A DNA stretch of 64,000 bases from an uncultured Lachnospiraceae bacterium (GCA_910579285.1 CAJTTT010000011.1:1-64000), one strand, 5' to 3'. Positions 17,957 to 27,496 are shown, counted from the first letter of the stretch. The notes: generated from the sequence alone by a model not told the origin. A program made the numbers and translations.

Positions 17957-18907
17957 TTACAAGTCAAGCCCCTCCGCCTCATCGCATCCCAGAACAAGAT
18001 TCATACACTGTATTGCCGCGCCGGATGCGCCTTTTCCCAAATTGTCAAACTGCGAGGAGACAACTATGCGCTCTTCGTTTCCCGTCACATAAATCTTCAG
18101 CCCGTCCCAGCCGGACAACCCATTTCCAGCCAGAAATCCGCTGGCCGCCGTCTCATCGTCCGCCGCGCTTACCCGGATAAACCGCTTGTCTTTGTAATAC
18201 TCTGCATAATAATGTAACAGCGATTCCGGCCCTGCCTTTTTTGTCAGCATATCCGCATACAGTTGTACGGAAACAACCATGCCGCTGTAATAGTCGTCAA
18301 TAATCGGAGAAAACAATGGTGTCCGGGCAAGCCCCGTGATTTTCTTCATCTCTTTTAAATGTTTGTGCTGCTGTGTCAGCGCATACTCTCTTCCCGCCGA
18401 CAGTTCCTCCGGCCTGTCCGCACTTTCATAAGCCGCTATGGTTCTCTTACCCGCGCCGCTGTATCCCGAAATCGCAAAGCTGCTTACCGGGTAATCTTCG
18501 GGGAGAATCCCGCCTTTGATTAACGGATACACGAGCGAAATAAAGCCGGTGGCATAGCATCCGGGAACCGCAATCCGCTTTCCTCTCTGAATTGCCTCTT
18601 TATGCGCGTCAGACAATTCCGGGAAACCGTAGGCCCACCCTTCCTCCGTTCGGTGCGCAGTCGATGCGTCGATGATTACCGTATCCGCATCCCCGGCTAA
18701 CGCTGCGGATTCCCTGGCCGCCTCGTCAGGCAGACACAGAAACGTGATATCCGATGCGTGAATCAGTTTCTTTCTCTCCTCCGGGTCTTTTCTAAGCTCC
18801 GGGCAAATGTGTAACAGCTCTATATCGTCACGTTTCTGAAAACGCTCATTGATCCGTAAACCGGTTGTTCCCTCACTCCCGTCAATAAAAACTTTTGTTT
18901 TCTTCAT
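17957..18907 (-). CDS. argC: N-acetyl-gamma-glutamyl-phosphate reductase, type 2
   Basis: A 316-residue cytoplasmic NADPH-dependent enzyme that reduces N-acetylglutamyl-5-phosphate to the semialdehyde in arginine synthesis. It shows the N-terminal VFIDGSEGTTGLRI nucleotide site, the catalytic cysteine in VPGCYATGF (C117) and the family histidine region. The short form without the long insert belongs to the type-2 ArgC group. I chose the ATG at 18907 because the protein aligns from MKKTKVF, and upstream codons belong to the preceding gene's end. No argJ, argB or argD is nearby; it lies alone between a DUF6020 protein and the ligase. It could be a displaced arginine gene or act on another acyl phosphate. 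Confidence 0.9.
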   Translation of the reverse strand: MKKTKVFIDGSEGTTGLRINERFQKRDDIELLHICPELRKDPEERKKLIHASDITFLCLPDEAARESAALAGDADTVIIDASTAHRTEEGWAYGFPELSDAHKEAIQRGKRIAVPGCYATGFISLVYPLIKGGILPEDYPVSSFAISGYSGAGKRTIAAYESADRPEELSAGREYALTQQHKHLKEMKKITGLARTPLFSPIIDDYYSGMVVSVQLYADMLTKKAGPESLLHYYAEYYKDKRFIRVSAADDETAASGFLAGNGLSGWDGLKIYVTGNEERIVVSSQFDNLGKGASGAAIQCMNLVLGCDEAEGLDL

Positions 18908-18941
18908 TCTGCACGTCCTTTCCATCATAATCCAGTAAATT

Positions 18942-20618
18942 TTACACCTTAGCTTTCGATAAATCAATATCCCCTTTTCCCGCCGCATCCATCTGCACGC
19001 TTCCCAGAAACAGCGGCAGCGCATACCAGAAAAACAGCACATAGCGGGGCAGGTAAGTGGGCCCCAGAAGCACCGTCAGCCAAAGCAGGAATACCGGCAG
19101 AAAAGGATACATGATGTGATACCGTCTGTTATGCAGGTGCCATGCAAACAGGAATGCATACAGCCAGAACATGGCGCCCGGAGAAAACAGCCAGGAAATC
19201 ACGGGTATGTTCTCCTTCCAGACTTCCAGCGACAGCCTGCGGTACACCTCGTCCAGCCAGGGAATCCTGCTCTCCCGGACTCCCGGAAGCTCCACCTCAT
19301 AGCCGAAATAGGAGTTGTCTTTATAGGTAAAGGTAAAAACCGTATTGCCCCCATACACATTGATGACCGTATCGGGATACCAGAATCCGTATGAAGTCAT
19401 CCACCATGCGTTCAGATAAATCAGTGGCTTTTTCATTCCGATACGCATCCAGAGTCCCGCATACCTCCCTTTGTCTTTCGCAAAAGCCGCATTGTCGAAG
19501 CGGTACTTGACAGGGTCGGAGAGTCTTGGCGTGTAGAGAGATAACGCCTCCTCATCCAGAACCTCGTAAAGAATTTCCAGATCCTGTTCCGAAAAAGCTT
19601 CCGGCGCATACCTGTAAGTCCTTGCAAGCTGCTGAATCGGCACGGTCAAAATCTCCTGATACTCGGAATCATCCGCGTGGAGCGCCATTTTCAGTCCGCC
19701 GTTTACGAGCACACACCCCACCACCGCACACACCGACAAAAAGAGCAGTTGTCCGCGGCGGCTTTTTTTCAGAATAAGCAGCGGGGGAATCATCACCAGA
19801 AAGGCATAAAAGCCATTGTTGCGAAGAAGCATCATAGCCGCCCCGCTGCACACAAAGAGAAACCGCCAGCCTTTCGATTCAAAAAAAGCCTCCCCCGTAC
19901 CTATCTCCAGGAGACAAATCAGAAGCAGCAGCAGTGCCAGTGTAAACAGCGCATCCTTGGCCGAACAGAGGGTAAACATCACCACCGTGGGAAACAGCCC
20001 CAGCCAGATAACGCCAAGCAGCCGCAGAACGCGGGAAATCTTTTTTTTGCGAAGATAGGAAAATAGAAAGGTAAAAACACCCGCCGCAGCGGCCATCTGA
20101 AAAACCATATAACAGGCGATACCCAGATTATAGGAATCCGTCAGCTTATGGACGCCGCAGATTATCCCGCCAAGCAGCAGCACATGCACAAGAGGATGAT
20201 GGGTAGAAAACGTTCTTGTCGCCACCTGCACATACTCATCCTGCGCGTCATAGACGAAAAAGCCCGGATATACCGCAAGAAACACGGGCAGCCAGCACAG
20301 CAGAAGAAAAAGGAAAACTGCGATGTCAGCCCGTACGTCTGTCATTCGAAAAAAATCCGCCCTTCTCACAGCCGCCTTCTCTGCAGAAGATACGCCTTTT
20401 CCCTGCAGGCTGTCCACAAGCCGCCACAGAAGCAGCACAAGGCTCGTGAAGATAACGGTACATGCCGCCAGATGAAGCCAGAGCGTCACGTCCCTTACAT
20501 CCACGTTCTCCACGCTGTCCAGCCGCGCGCCAAACAGAATTGCTGTCGAAAACAACAGGGAAAAAATGCCCGCGATCAGAATACTCCTGATTCCGTTCTG
20601 TTTTTTATCACTCTGCAT
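18942..20618 (-). CDS. DUF6020-family polytopic membrane protein, GT-C-like
   Basis: About 558 residues with at least ten hydrophobic segments. Near residue 120 comes YPGFFVYDAQDEYVQVA and then THHPLVH, and further on SAKDALFTLALLL. The same elements occur in the 1-783 protein. The acidic DxxDE loop after an early span followed by HHP fits a GT-C-type glycosyltransferase working outside the membrane on a polyprenyl-phosphate sugar; no activity is established. The ATG at 20618 overlaps the end of the upstream GtrB-like gene by 11 bp. Another ATG at 20627 is possible. The GtrB-like GT2 directly upstream could make its lipid-linked donor. Confidence 0.78.
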   Translation of the reverse strand: MQSDKKQNGIRSILIAGIFSLLFSTAILFGARLDSVENVDVRDVTLWLHLAACTVIFTSLVLLLWRLVDSLQGKGVSSAEKAAVRRADFFRMTDVRADIAVFLFLLLCWLPVFLAVYPGFFVYDAQDEYVQVATRTFSTHHPLVHVLLLGGIICGVHKLTDSYNLGIACYMVFQMAAAAGVFTFLFSYLRKKKISRVLRLLGVIWLGLFPTVVMFTLCSAKDALFTLALLLLLICLLEIGTGEAFFESKGWRFLFVCSGAAMMLLRNNGFYAFLVMIPPLLILKKSRRGQLLFLSVCAVVGCVLVNGGLKMALHADDSEYQEILTVPIQQLARTYRYAPEAFSEQDLEILYEVLDEEALSLYTPRLSDPVKYRFDNAAFAKDKGRYAGLWMRIGMKKPLIYLNAWWMTSYGFWYPDTVINVYGGNTVFTFTYKDNSYFGYEVELPGVRESRIPWLDEVYRRLSLEVWKENIPVISWLFSPGAMFWLYAFLFAWHLHNRRYHIMYPFLPVFLLWLTVLLGPTYLPRYVLFFWYALPLFLGSVQMDAAGKGDIDLSKAKV

Positions 20619-21549
20619 CTCTCTCATCCACACACTCTCTGATTACATACTGGGGGGAATTGTTCATGGAAATATAAATCCGCCCGATATACTCACCGAT
20701 GATCCCCAGCATCAGAAGGATCAGCCCGCAAAAGAAGACGACTGCCGCCATCAGCGCGCTGAATCCAACCGGGACAGCCGGGTTTAAAAATTTTTTTATC
20801 ACGGTAAATATTCCATAAAGAAACCCGCCGCAGGCGGAAGCAACCCCGATCACCGTGGCAATTCTCAAAGGCTTTACGCTAAAAGCCGTGAATCCGTTAA
20901 ACCAAAGGCCGAGAAGCTTTCCCATCGTATAACCCGATGTCCCGATCTCCCGCTCCCTGTGGGTCACCTCCACGTTTGTGATTTTTTTCGTTGTGCGCAG
21001 CACAAGACCGATCACATAGGGGTAGGGATTCGCATAGCGCGTCATCTCCTCAACCACGAAACGCTTTGCCGCAAAATAGCTGGAAATATAGAGTTCTTTC
21101 GGCTTTCCAAGCATCACGCGGGTCATCAGCTCATTTACCCTGCTTCCAAAATTGCGAAAAAAGGAATGTTGTTTATGCGCATATTTGGCATAGACCACGT
21201 CATAGCCTTCTTCCAGTTTCGCAAGCAGTTTTCCCGCCTCATCGGCAGGCGTCTGCCCATCGTCATCCAGACAAACCACCACGTCACCGCGCGCATGACG
21301 AAATCCCGCCATAAGCGCCGCATGCTGCCCAAAATTTCTGGCCAGGTTCACACCGCAGATATCCCTGCGGCCCGCACACTGTCTGCGGATTACATCAAAG
21401 GTGTCATCCGGCGAAGCGTCATTGACAAGCACAATCTCATACGCGTATCCGGCTGACTCCTTCATCGCCGTATCAATTTCTTCCACCACTCTGCCGATCG
21501 TCTGCGCCGACCGATAGCAGGGAATCACAAAGCTGACCAACTGCTTCAT
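20608..21549 (-). CDS. GT2 polyprenyl-phosphate glycosyltransferase, GtrB/DPMS-like
   Basis: A 313-residue GT2 protein with a catalytic domain (about 1-225) and two C-terminal transmembrane helices (about 230-255 and 265-292). VSFVIPCYRSAQTI, VNDASPDDT and CLDDDGQTP (DxD) are the nucleotide-sugar motifs, and the two-helix tail is that of GtrB and dolichyl-phosphate mannose synthase relatives. It should transfer one sugar from a nucleotide donor to undecaprenyl phosphate. The start overlaps the GNAT stop (ATGA) behind GGAGG. The neighbouring DUF6020 protein and the GtrA protein at 28646 could form the flipping and transfer steps. Confidence 0.9.
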   Translation of the reverse strand: MKQLVSFVIPCYRSAQTIGRVVEEIDTAMKESAGYAYEIVLVNDASPDDTFDVIRRQCAGRRDICGVNLARNFGQHAALMAGFRHARGDVVVCLDDDGQTPADEAGKLLAKLEEGYDVVYAKYAHKQHSFFRNFGSRVNELMTRVMLGKPKELYISSYFAAKRFVVEEMTRYANPYPYVIGLVLRTTKKITNVEVTHREREIGTSGYTMGKLLGLWFNGFTAFSVKPLRIATVIGVASACGGFLYGIFTVIKKFLNPAVPVGFSALMAAVVFFCGLILLMLGIIGEYIGRIYISMNNSPQYVIRECVDERDAE

Positions 21550-22169
21550 ATTTTTACCTCCAGATCAGAGCTCTTTCCGAGATGACATCCGCTGCGCTCC
21601 GTCTCCATAAAGAAAACCTCTGCATTCCCCTGTTCCAGGCCGACAGTTTCCCGTCTGCCCTCTATCATCTGAAAGCCCGCTTTTTCATAGCTCTTCCGCG
21701 CTCCCGTATTCCCTTCCAAAAAACGCAGGAATATTTTTTTCAGTCCCAGTGTCTCAAAGCCATACGCCAGCATCAGCCGAGCCGCCGCTGTGCCATATCC
21801 TCTGCCAAGCGCATCCTCCTCACCGATAAATACGCCATACTCCGCCGTTTTCTTTTCCCTGTCAATATCCCGCAGATATACGCTGCCGATTTCCCTGTGC
21901 GCCTTCTCACACGCTTCCCCGGGCGGGCAGTTCTTTTCCGGCCCATCCCCCGGTTCCCGCAGGCAGTCCTCCTGCGTTGACACGCAGATGATAAACTGTG
22001 CCACATGCCCAGGTTCCACCTGTTCTCTCAGCCAGGCCGTGTGTCCTTCCTCCGTAAAAGGCTTCTGGTATATAAAATTTTTTCTCACAAAATCTTTGTT
22101 CCGCCAGGCCACAATCTTTGCCGTATCAGCCTCCGTGATCGGTCTCAGATACACCGTCTCCACACGCAT
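21546..22169 (-). CDS. GNAT-family N-acetyltransferase
   Basis: 207 residues. VYLRPITEADTAKIVAWRN at the N-terminus and GRGYGTAAARLMLAYGFETL (acetyl-CoA pyrophosphate loop) mark a RimJ/RimL-type GNAT, the group that includes PseH and the dTDP-Fuc4N acetyltransferase. A Cys- and Pro-rich insert (about 68-90) lengthens the usual beta hairpin. It is the only acetyltransferase of this kind in the window. The nearest amino-sugar enzyme is WecE two genes upstream, so dTDP-Fuc4N acetylation (WecD-like) is the simplest reading; a PseH role for the pseudaminic acid block is the alternative. ATGA coupling links it to the next GT2. Confidence 0.82.
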   Translation of the reverse strand: MRVETVYLRPITEADTAKIVAWRNKDFVRKNFIYQKPFTEEGHTAWLREQVEPGHVAQFIICVSTQEDCLREPGDGPEKNCPPGEACEKAHREIGSVYLRDIDREKKTAEYGVFIGEEDALGRGYGTAAARLMLAYGFETLGLKKIFLRFLEGNTGARKSYEKAGFQMIEGRRETVGLEQGNAEVFFMETERSGCHLGKSSDLEVKI

Positions 22170-22246
22170 CTGCCTCTCCTTTGAAATGATTCCGCCGTGA
22201 CCTTTTTCACTTCGCAGTCACGCCGCACTTATTTTCTTTGCCGCAA

Positions 22247-24133
22247 TCACTTTGTCTCCCGCATATACTGCCCGCTCTCAGAGACGGGAATCACCTGGTA
22301 TACGCCGTAATTCTCTCCTATCCTGTCGTACTCCTCGACACACACGGCCATGCCGTTTTCCGCGTAGGGAACTTCCAGCCAGGCAAGTCCCCGCAGACTT
22401 ACCTCCTCATCCGACATGATGAAGTCCGCCTGTCCAGACGCCAGCGCGTCCGCCGCATCGTCTATGCCAAAAGCCGCCAGCTTCTTTTGATACAGCGGGC
22501 TGTTACACATCCATCCCCCGGCAATGTCGTAGTTTGCCAGCGCATGATCCCCGCGCACCAAAAGTTTCCCGGAAAAAGCCACCGTGGAGTAGACATCTTC
22601 AAAATAGAACGTGTCCGGGTGCGCTCTGCAATAGGCGTCTATTGCCTCCCAGTCCCTGTTCACTTCCTGTCTTCGTGCCTGGTCGGCCCGCACCACAGGG
22701 ATTCCCTTCCACAGCCCCCACACAGAGAGCAGCAGAAGAACCGCCGCCGCACCCGACAAAAGATTTCGTGCCCCGACACACCGCTGATGCCGCAGATGCC
22801 GCAAAAACATCCCGGAAAGCAGGATAAACTCCACCAGATAAAGGGGATGGGTGATCCGTTCGGGATCACGCCCCCGCAGCAGCACAAACATCCACAGGGC
22901 GCTTCTCACCGAAAGTACGAGAAAAAGCTGTACGCCCGCCGCAAACAGGCTTTGGAGATCACGCCGCAGGAAGACAGCCATCGCGATGATATTGATTCCG
23001 TACCCGAAAATCACCAGCAGATTATAAGGCGCGTCACCGCCGTGGAAACTTCTGTAACGGTACAGCAAAAGTTTTTCCCTGAAAACCGCGCCCCAGTCTC
23101 TCGCTCCGCCTACATGCTCCTTCGCATGCGCCGCCAGGTCCGAGAGCATCTGCCCATCAATTCTCCCGTCAAGCCCGAAGTTATAGTTGTCCAGCAGGAT
23201 CTGCGCGCCAAAAGAGATGCCAAGCTTTTCCAACTCCTCGTCAAACCCTTCCTCCTGCAGCACTTCGGGGTAGAAATCATAAATGGTTGTCCTGTCGTCG
23301 AAAAACTGCCGGAATGTCTTCCATTCGCCGCCGTAAGCCAGGCGGTCCGCCCCCAGGGAAATCCCGATACCCGCAAGGAGAAGCAGGAGCAGTCCCCAAT
23401 ATTTGCACAACGTTTTTGCCGCAAACACAGGGCGGTCCGCCCCCCAGCGAAAGAGTCCTGCAAGCCCCAGAAAAGGCAGCGCAAGAAGCGCCATCTCCGA
23501 CCGAAGCTGAAAGGCCAGCAGAAAGAGAAACAAAGCCGGCAGGCTTTTGATCAGAAATGCTTTCACGGAGAGGTTTCCTGGTTCCGTTCCCCCAAACACC
23601 CCCTCCGGCATTGTCAGAAAAAGAAAAACAGCCGCTCCCACAAGCATGCCGCAAGTAATTGTATATTGGACGTTGACCATGTGAGTCAGCCATATGCCCC
23701 ACTGAAAAAAGGACAACACCAGGAGACAGAGCAGTTTCCCCGCAAAACGGCGCCGCATGCCGCCGTTCTCCGCCTGCTCCCGCTCCGAAGACGCCTGCCC
23801 CGGCATAACACTAGCATCCACCAGTGTACAGAGCCTGACGCCCACCAGAAAGAAGCAGCCAAACTGGCACAGAAACAGGAATGCCCCGTACCACGGAAAA
23901 GAACCGCACATCCGATAGCACAGCGCAAGGAGCGCCCCCAAAGGATAAAGTGTCTGCATATTATGCCCATCCGGCGTCCCGCTGTATACCCCGGACATAA
24001 TATCCCGCATCATCGTATCATCGTTCAGATCAAAATGGAAATCAAAGCAAAGGCCCATCAGGAGCGCGCCTGCTCCCATGACCGCTAACGCCGGTATCCA
24101 GTTTTCATATCCCTGTTTCCTGTCCCGTTCCAT
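22247..24133 (-). CDS. Large polytopic membrane protein, GT-C-like
   Basis: About 628 residues and about 11 hydrophobic segments, unknown by name. The first outer loop reads FDLNDDTMMRDIMSGVYSG and PDGHN. The NDD pair and following basic/aromatic segment resemble the acidic loop of DUF6056-type and other GT-C proteins. The C-terminal 130 residues form a probable outer domain with YCRAHPDTFYFEDVYS. I chose the ATG at 24133 because GAAGG lies about 10 nt upstream; an ATG three codons earlier lacks a proper site. It follows wecE by 13 bp. Transfer of a Fuc4N-type sugar outside the membrane would fit the setting but is inferred. Confidence 0.75.
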   Translation of the reverse strand: MERDRKQGYENWIPALAVMGAGALLMGLCFDFHFDLNDDTMMRDIMSGVYSGTPDGHNMQTLYPLGALLALCYRMCGSFPWYGAFLFLCQFGCFFLVGVRLCTLVDASVMPGQASSEREQAENGGMRRRFAGKLLCLLVLSFFQWGIWLTHMVNVQYTITCGMLVGAAVFLFLTMPEGVFGGTEPGNLSVKAFLIKSLPALFLFLLAFQLRSEMALLALPFLGLAGLFRWGADRPVFAAKTLCKYWGLLLLLLAGIGISLGADRLAYGGEWKTFRQFFDDRTTIYDFYPEVLQEEGFDEELEKLGISFGAQILLDNYNFGLDGRIDGQMLSDLAAHAKEHVGGARDWGAVFREKLLLYRYRSFHGGDAPYNLLVIFGYGINIIAMAVFLRRDLQSLFAAGVQLFLVLSVRSALWMFVLLRGRDPERITHPLYLVEFILLSGMFLRHLRHQRCVGARNLLSGAAAVLLLLSVWGLWKGIPVVRADQARRQEVNRDWEAIDAYCRAHPDTFYFEDVYSTVAFSGKLLVRGDHALANYDIAGGWMCNSPLYQKKLAAFGIDDAADALASGQADFIMSDEEVSLRGLAWLEVPYAENGMAVCVEEYDRIGENYGVYQVIPVSESGQYMRETK

Positions 24134-24146
24134 AGACCACATGCCT

Positions 24147-25280
24147 TCAATTTGCTGCGTAAAACGCTTTCACCTGCTCCGCAACGTACTCCGCCTCCTC
24201 TGCCTTCAGCTGATAGAACAGCGGCAGGCGCAGCAGCCTCTCGCTCTCTTTCGTCGTATAGCGGTCCTCCCCGTGGAATCTGCCATACTTTTTCCCTGCA
24301 GGAGCGGAATGCAGCGGCACATAGTGAAACACGGACAAAATCTCTTTTTCCTTCAAATAAGCAATCAGCTGGCTTCTCTCCTCCATATCCTTTGTCTTGA
24401 TATAAAACATGTGTGCATTGTGTGTGCAATGCGCCGGAATATGGGGAAGTTCAATTTTTCCGGCCTCCGCAAGCGGCGTAAGCATCTCCCAATACTGATT
24501 CCACCTGTCCATTCTCGCCTGCGTAATCTCCTCCGCCCGCTCCAGCTGCGCATACAGGTATGCCGCATTCATATCGCTTGGCAGATAGGAGGAGCCATAC
24601 TCCTGCCAGCGGTACTTGTCCACCTGTCCTCTGAAAAAGCGGCTTCTGTCTGTCCCCTTCTCGCGGAATATCTCCGCTCTTTCTATATTCTTTTCATCGC
24701 GGATCAGCAGAGCGCCGCCCTCGCCCATGCTGAGATTCTTCGTCTCATGGAAGCTGAAGCACCCAAACTCACCGAAAGTTCCCAGCGGCTTTCCCTTATA
24801 GGACGCCAGTATGCCCTGGGCCGCGTCCTCCACCACCGTCAAATGATGCCTCTGCGCAATGTCCATAACCGCGTCCATCTCGCATCCAACGCCCGCATAA
24901 TGCACCGGCGCAATCACTTTGGTCCGCTCTGTAACGGCATCCTCGATCAGCTTCTCGTCTATGTTCATAGTGTCCGGCCGGATATCCACAAATACCGCCG
25001 TGGCGCCCCGCAGCACAAACGCGTCCGCCGTGGACACAAACGTGTAGGAGGGCAGAATAACCTCATCTCCCGGCTGGATATCCACAAGCAAAGCCGCCAG
25101 CTCGTTGGCATGGGTACAGGAGGTGGTGAGCAGGCATTTGGCAGAATCGGTTCTCGCCTCAATCCACTCACTGCACTTTTTCGTAAAAGGGCCGTCACCA
25201 CAGATTTTCTGGTTTTCCACAGCCTCTCTCATATATTCAAATTCTTTCCCCGTGAAGGGCGGTACGTTAAAATTTATCAT
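24147..25280 (-). CDS. wecE: dTDP-4-amino-4,6-dideoxy-galactose transaminase, WecE-like
   Basis: A 377-residue DegT-family aminotransferase. The N-terminus MINFNVPPFTGKEFEY and the PLP site FSFHETKNLSMGEGG (K181) match WecE/RffA closely; the lysine even falls at the same residue number as I recall for E. coli WecE. The enzyme converts dTDP-4-keto-6-deoxy-D-glucose to dTDP-Fuc4N with glutamate. The dTDP-sugar enzymes RmlA and RmlB are not in the window, so they must be elsewhere. A GAGAG site precedes the ATG and a promoter-like element lies at 25380-25389. It probably leads an operon with the 22247 membrane protein and the GNAT gene. Confidence 0.9.
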   Translation of the reverse strand: MINFNVPPFTGKEFEYMREAVENQKICGDGPFTKKCSEWIEARTDSAKCLLTTSCTHANELAALLVDIQPGDEVILPSYTFVSTADAFVLRGATAVFVDIRPDTMNIDEKLIEDAVTERTKVIAPVHYAGVGCEMDAVMDIAQRHHLTVVEDAAQGILASYKGKPLGTFGEFGCFSFHETKNLSMGEGGALLIRDEKNIERAEIFREKGTDRSRFFRGQVDKYRWQEYGSSYLPSDMNAAYLYAQLERAEEITQARMDRWNQYWEMLTPLAEAGKIELPHIPAHCTHNAHMFYIKTKDMEERSQLIAYLKEKEILSVFHYVPLHSAPAGKKYGRFHGEDRYTTKESERLLRLPLFYQLKAEEAEYVAEQVKAFYAAN

Positions 25281-25379
25281 CGCTCTCTCGCTTTCCAAAT
25301 CTATCCCTCAGCATAACCCCGGTTTCGGTTTCAGACGTCTCCCACGGGTTATCCGCACACTGCCATTCCTTACGCGCAT

Positions 25380-25389
25380 AGTATACCAC
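25380..25389 (-). promoter_or_regulatory. Extended -10 promoter element upstream of wecE
   Basis: Minus-strand GTGGTATACT, a TGn-extended -10 with TATACT. No good -35 hexamer is present at 16-18 bp, so the extended -10 would have to suffice. It lies in the 153-bp gap between the membrane protein ending at 25434 and wecE, giving a leader of about 95 nt. Confidence 0.4.
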
Positions 25390-25433
25390 AATACAAACCA
25401 AATTCCTACTCTGTTGGAACCGGGCCATGTCTT

Positions 25434-27419
25434 TTATTTCCCATAAACCACATACCCCGCATTCCCAAACTGCTCGGTATAGCCGTAATCCCTGACCCAT
25501 TCTCCCAAAATCCGCTGTTTTTCATCAACGGCCATCTTCTCCACATCCACGCCAAACCAGTTGATCGCCTCACCGTCATCACTCCAGTAGGCCGCCACAG
25601 ACGAGGAGACAATAATGACCGGGGGTTCTTTTCCCCCATTGATTCCTGTCTCCAGAGCCGCCAGATCCCTCTCATACTCTGTCATTCGATAGGATTTCAA
25701 ATCCGGCCAGCCCGTTGAGAGCGCCGGGGGCATATCCAGCAGATAATGGAGGCCCGGCTGTTCACCGTAGGTAATCGCCTCCCTGCCTGTCAGCCCTGCC
25801 TCCTTTATGAAAAGCGACAGCTCCTCAAGAAGCGCGCCATTTTCAAAATTCGTGTAAATGCCAGCCGCTTTTTCCGGCGCCTTGACACATCGGTCCCGCG
25901 CCTCCCCATAAATACCATCCTGAAAAACAAAATTGGCATGGGAACCCACACTCTGTATCAGGACAAAGAGCACCAGCCCGCAAAGCGGCATTGCCCATAA
26001 AAAACAGCCCTTCTCCGCGCCCGCCGCGCGCCTGCCGGCAAACCGGCTCCACGCCGCCCACAGCAGAAAAGGCGCCGCCACAAACAGGTTGTTGATGATC
26101 GGATACAAATCATTGTTGCTGCCAAGAGGCGTCAGAAAAATCTGCAAAAGCACCATCGCCGCCAGAGTCTTCTGCTCTGCGCTCACCGTTCTTCCAATCA
26201 GGCAAAGTACCGCAGCAGCAATCGTCAGCAAAAGTAGCAGAACCGCCGGATAATAAATGCTCCCATTGCCGTACTGATAATATCTGAAATGAAACATCCC
26301 CCTGCCCCAGTAAAAGCGCAGAAGCGCCAGCAGGAGCAGCAGATATACGGTTTTGATCAGTACACCGCTCACTTTATATGCACGCTCCCGCGCGCCATAC
26401 AGCCGTTCCCGCACCAGGAAGGCCAGTCCTGCTGCCGCTGCACACACGCCGGCAAACGCCAGCCAGTACATCCCCTTCCCGTAGTCGCCAAACATTCCCG
26501 TCAGCATGGAAGCCGGCTTATAGTCAGCCGCCTGCTCCGTCATGGCAAACATGGTATACACCATATCCGGGTAAGCCGATGCACCATATCTGGCACAAAT
26601 TACCGCCAGAGGCAGGGCGAACCCGATTCCATAGCCAAGCAGGCACCACCCTGTCACTCCCACAAGCCGCCATGACAGAGGCTGTTTTTTTGCCTTTCCC
26701 TGTGCCGCATTCCGCCCTCCTGCACCCAGCGTAACCTCCGTCTGTCCGCACTTATCCTGCCTGCAAGTCAGCACAAAGCCGTACCACACCGCCAGAATTA
26801 AGGCGGCCTGCACCACATTCGGCATCCGCACCGCCACATTGGCTCCGAGACAGAGGCCCGCCGCTGCGAAACAGAGCCGCTGTTTCCTGCCAGGTACACC
26901 ACTCTGACTGTCGCGCGCAGAACATCCGTCAAACCCTTCCTGCACATCCTGCGGCGCACCCGCCAAAGACCTTTCTGCCGTCAATGCACGGTAAAGAAGC
27001 AGAACCGCCGCCGTCATCAGAAAATACGTCAGATAATTGTACAGAATTGTGGACGGGCACCAGCAGAGTCCAAGCGCAAGAAATTCTCCCAAAAATAAGA
27101 GCGGCGCAGCGATCCGTTTTCTCAACCCGAAATAAACCATGAGCGCCGTCGCCGACTGCACCAGCGTTGTATAACATTTCATGCCGAGCAGAGTCCCCCC
27201 GAAAGGAAGCTGCATGAGCAGCCATCCGGCCGCATTGGAGAGAAAGGTCGCCACCATCCAGGTTCCGTCCATTGTTTGAAAATACTGAAAATTTGTCAGA
27301 CTGTATGTCGAGTCCGCCACATCGAGTCCCTGATTGACAGTCAGGAACGGATAAAACAGGAGAGCTGCCGGAAACAGCCATTTCTCTATGAAGTTACGAT
27401 ATCTCTGCTCATTTCCCAC
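25434..27419 (-). CDS. Large polytopic membrane protein, GT-C-like
   Basis: About 661 residues and about 12 hydrophobic segments, no family name recognised. Near the N-terminus, after the first span, comes NQGLDVADSTYSLTNFQYF, an acidic D-x-x-D loop of the kind placed by GT-C transferases. The C-terminal 150 residues are hydrophilic and probably outside. I prefer a GTG start at 27419 because GAGGAG lies 8 nt upstream; an ATG at 27443 has only a weak site. It follows the acyltransferase gene in the same direction. A Cys/Gly-rich cytoplasmic-type insert near residues 155-190 is unusual. Confidence 0.75.
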   Translation of the reverse strand: MGNEQRYRNFIEKWLFPAALLFYPFLTVNQGLDVADSTYSLTNFQYFQTMDGTWMVATFLSNAAGWLLMQLPFGGTLLGMKCYTTLVQSATALMVYFGLRKRIAAPLLFLGEFLALGLCWCPSTILYNYLTYFLMTAAVLLLYRALTAERSLAGAPQDVQEGFDGCSARDSQSGVPGRKQRLCFAAAGLCLGANVAVRMPNVVQAALILAVWYGFVLTCRQDKCGQTEVTLGAGGRNAAQGKAKKQPLSWRLVGVTGWCLLGYGIGFALPLAVICARYGASAYPDMVYTMFAMTEQAADYKPASMLTGMFGDYGKGMYWLAFAGVCAAAAGLAFLVRERLYGARERAYKVSGVLIKTVYLLLLLALLRFYWGRGMFHFRYYQYGNGSIYYPAVLLLLLTIAAAVLCLIGRTVSAEQKTLAAMVLLQIFLTPLGSNNDLYPIINNLFVAAPFLLWAAWSRFAGRRAAGAEKGCFLWAMPLCGLVLFVLIQSVGSHANFVFQDGIYGEARDRCVKAPEKAAGIYTNFENGALLEELSLFIKEAGLTGREAITYGEQPGLHYLLDMPPALSTGWPDLKSYRMTEYERDLAALETGINGGKEPPVIIVSSSVAAYWSDDGEAINWFGVDVEKMAVDEKQRILGEWVRDYGYTEQFGNAGYVVYGK

Positions 27420-27496
27420 GATTTCGCTCCTCTGAAACGCCATGATCCAGTCACATGCAGCTTCAAAAGCCGGCTTTCAGGCGCCGTTTCGAATCC

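Noticed and set aside
22238..24088. Long open frame on the plus strand (over 600 codons)
   Set aside because: It is antisense to a clear membrane protein with a ribosome binding site and operon context; the translation is rich in His, Arg, Pro and Gln with no domain. Long antisense frames like this occur all along this GC-rich locus, for example 3149-4735 and 11446-12996.
24147..25280. This aminotransferase as a second PseC or PglE
   Set aside because: The FSFHETKN motif and N-terminus are those of WecE; PseC and PglE proteins with their own lysine motifs are present elsewhere in the window.
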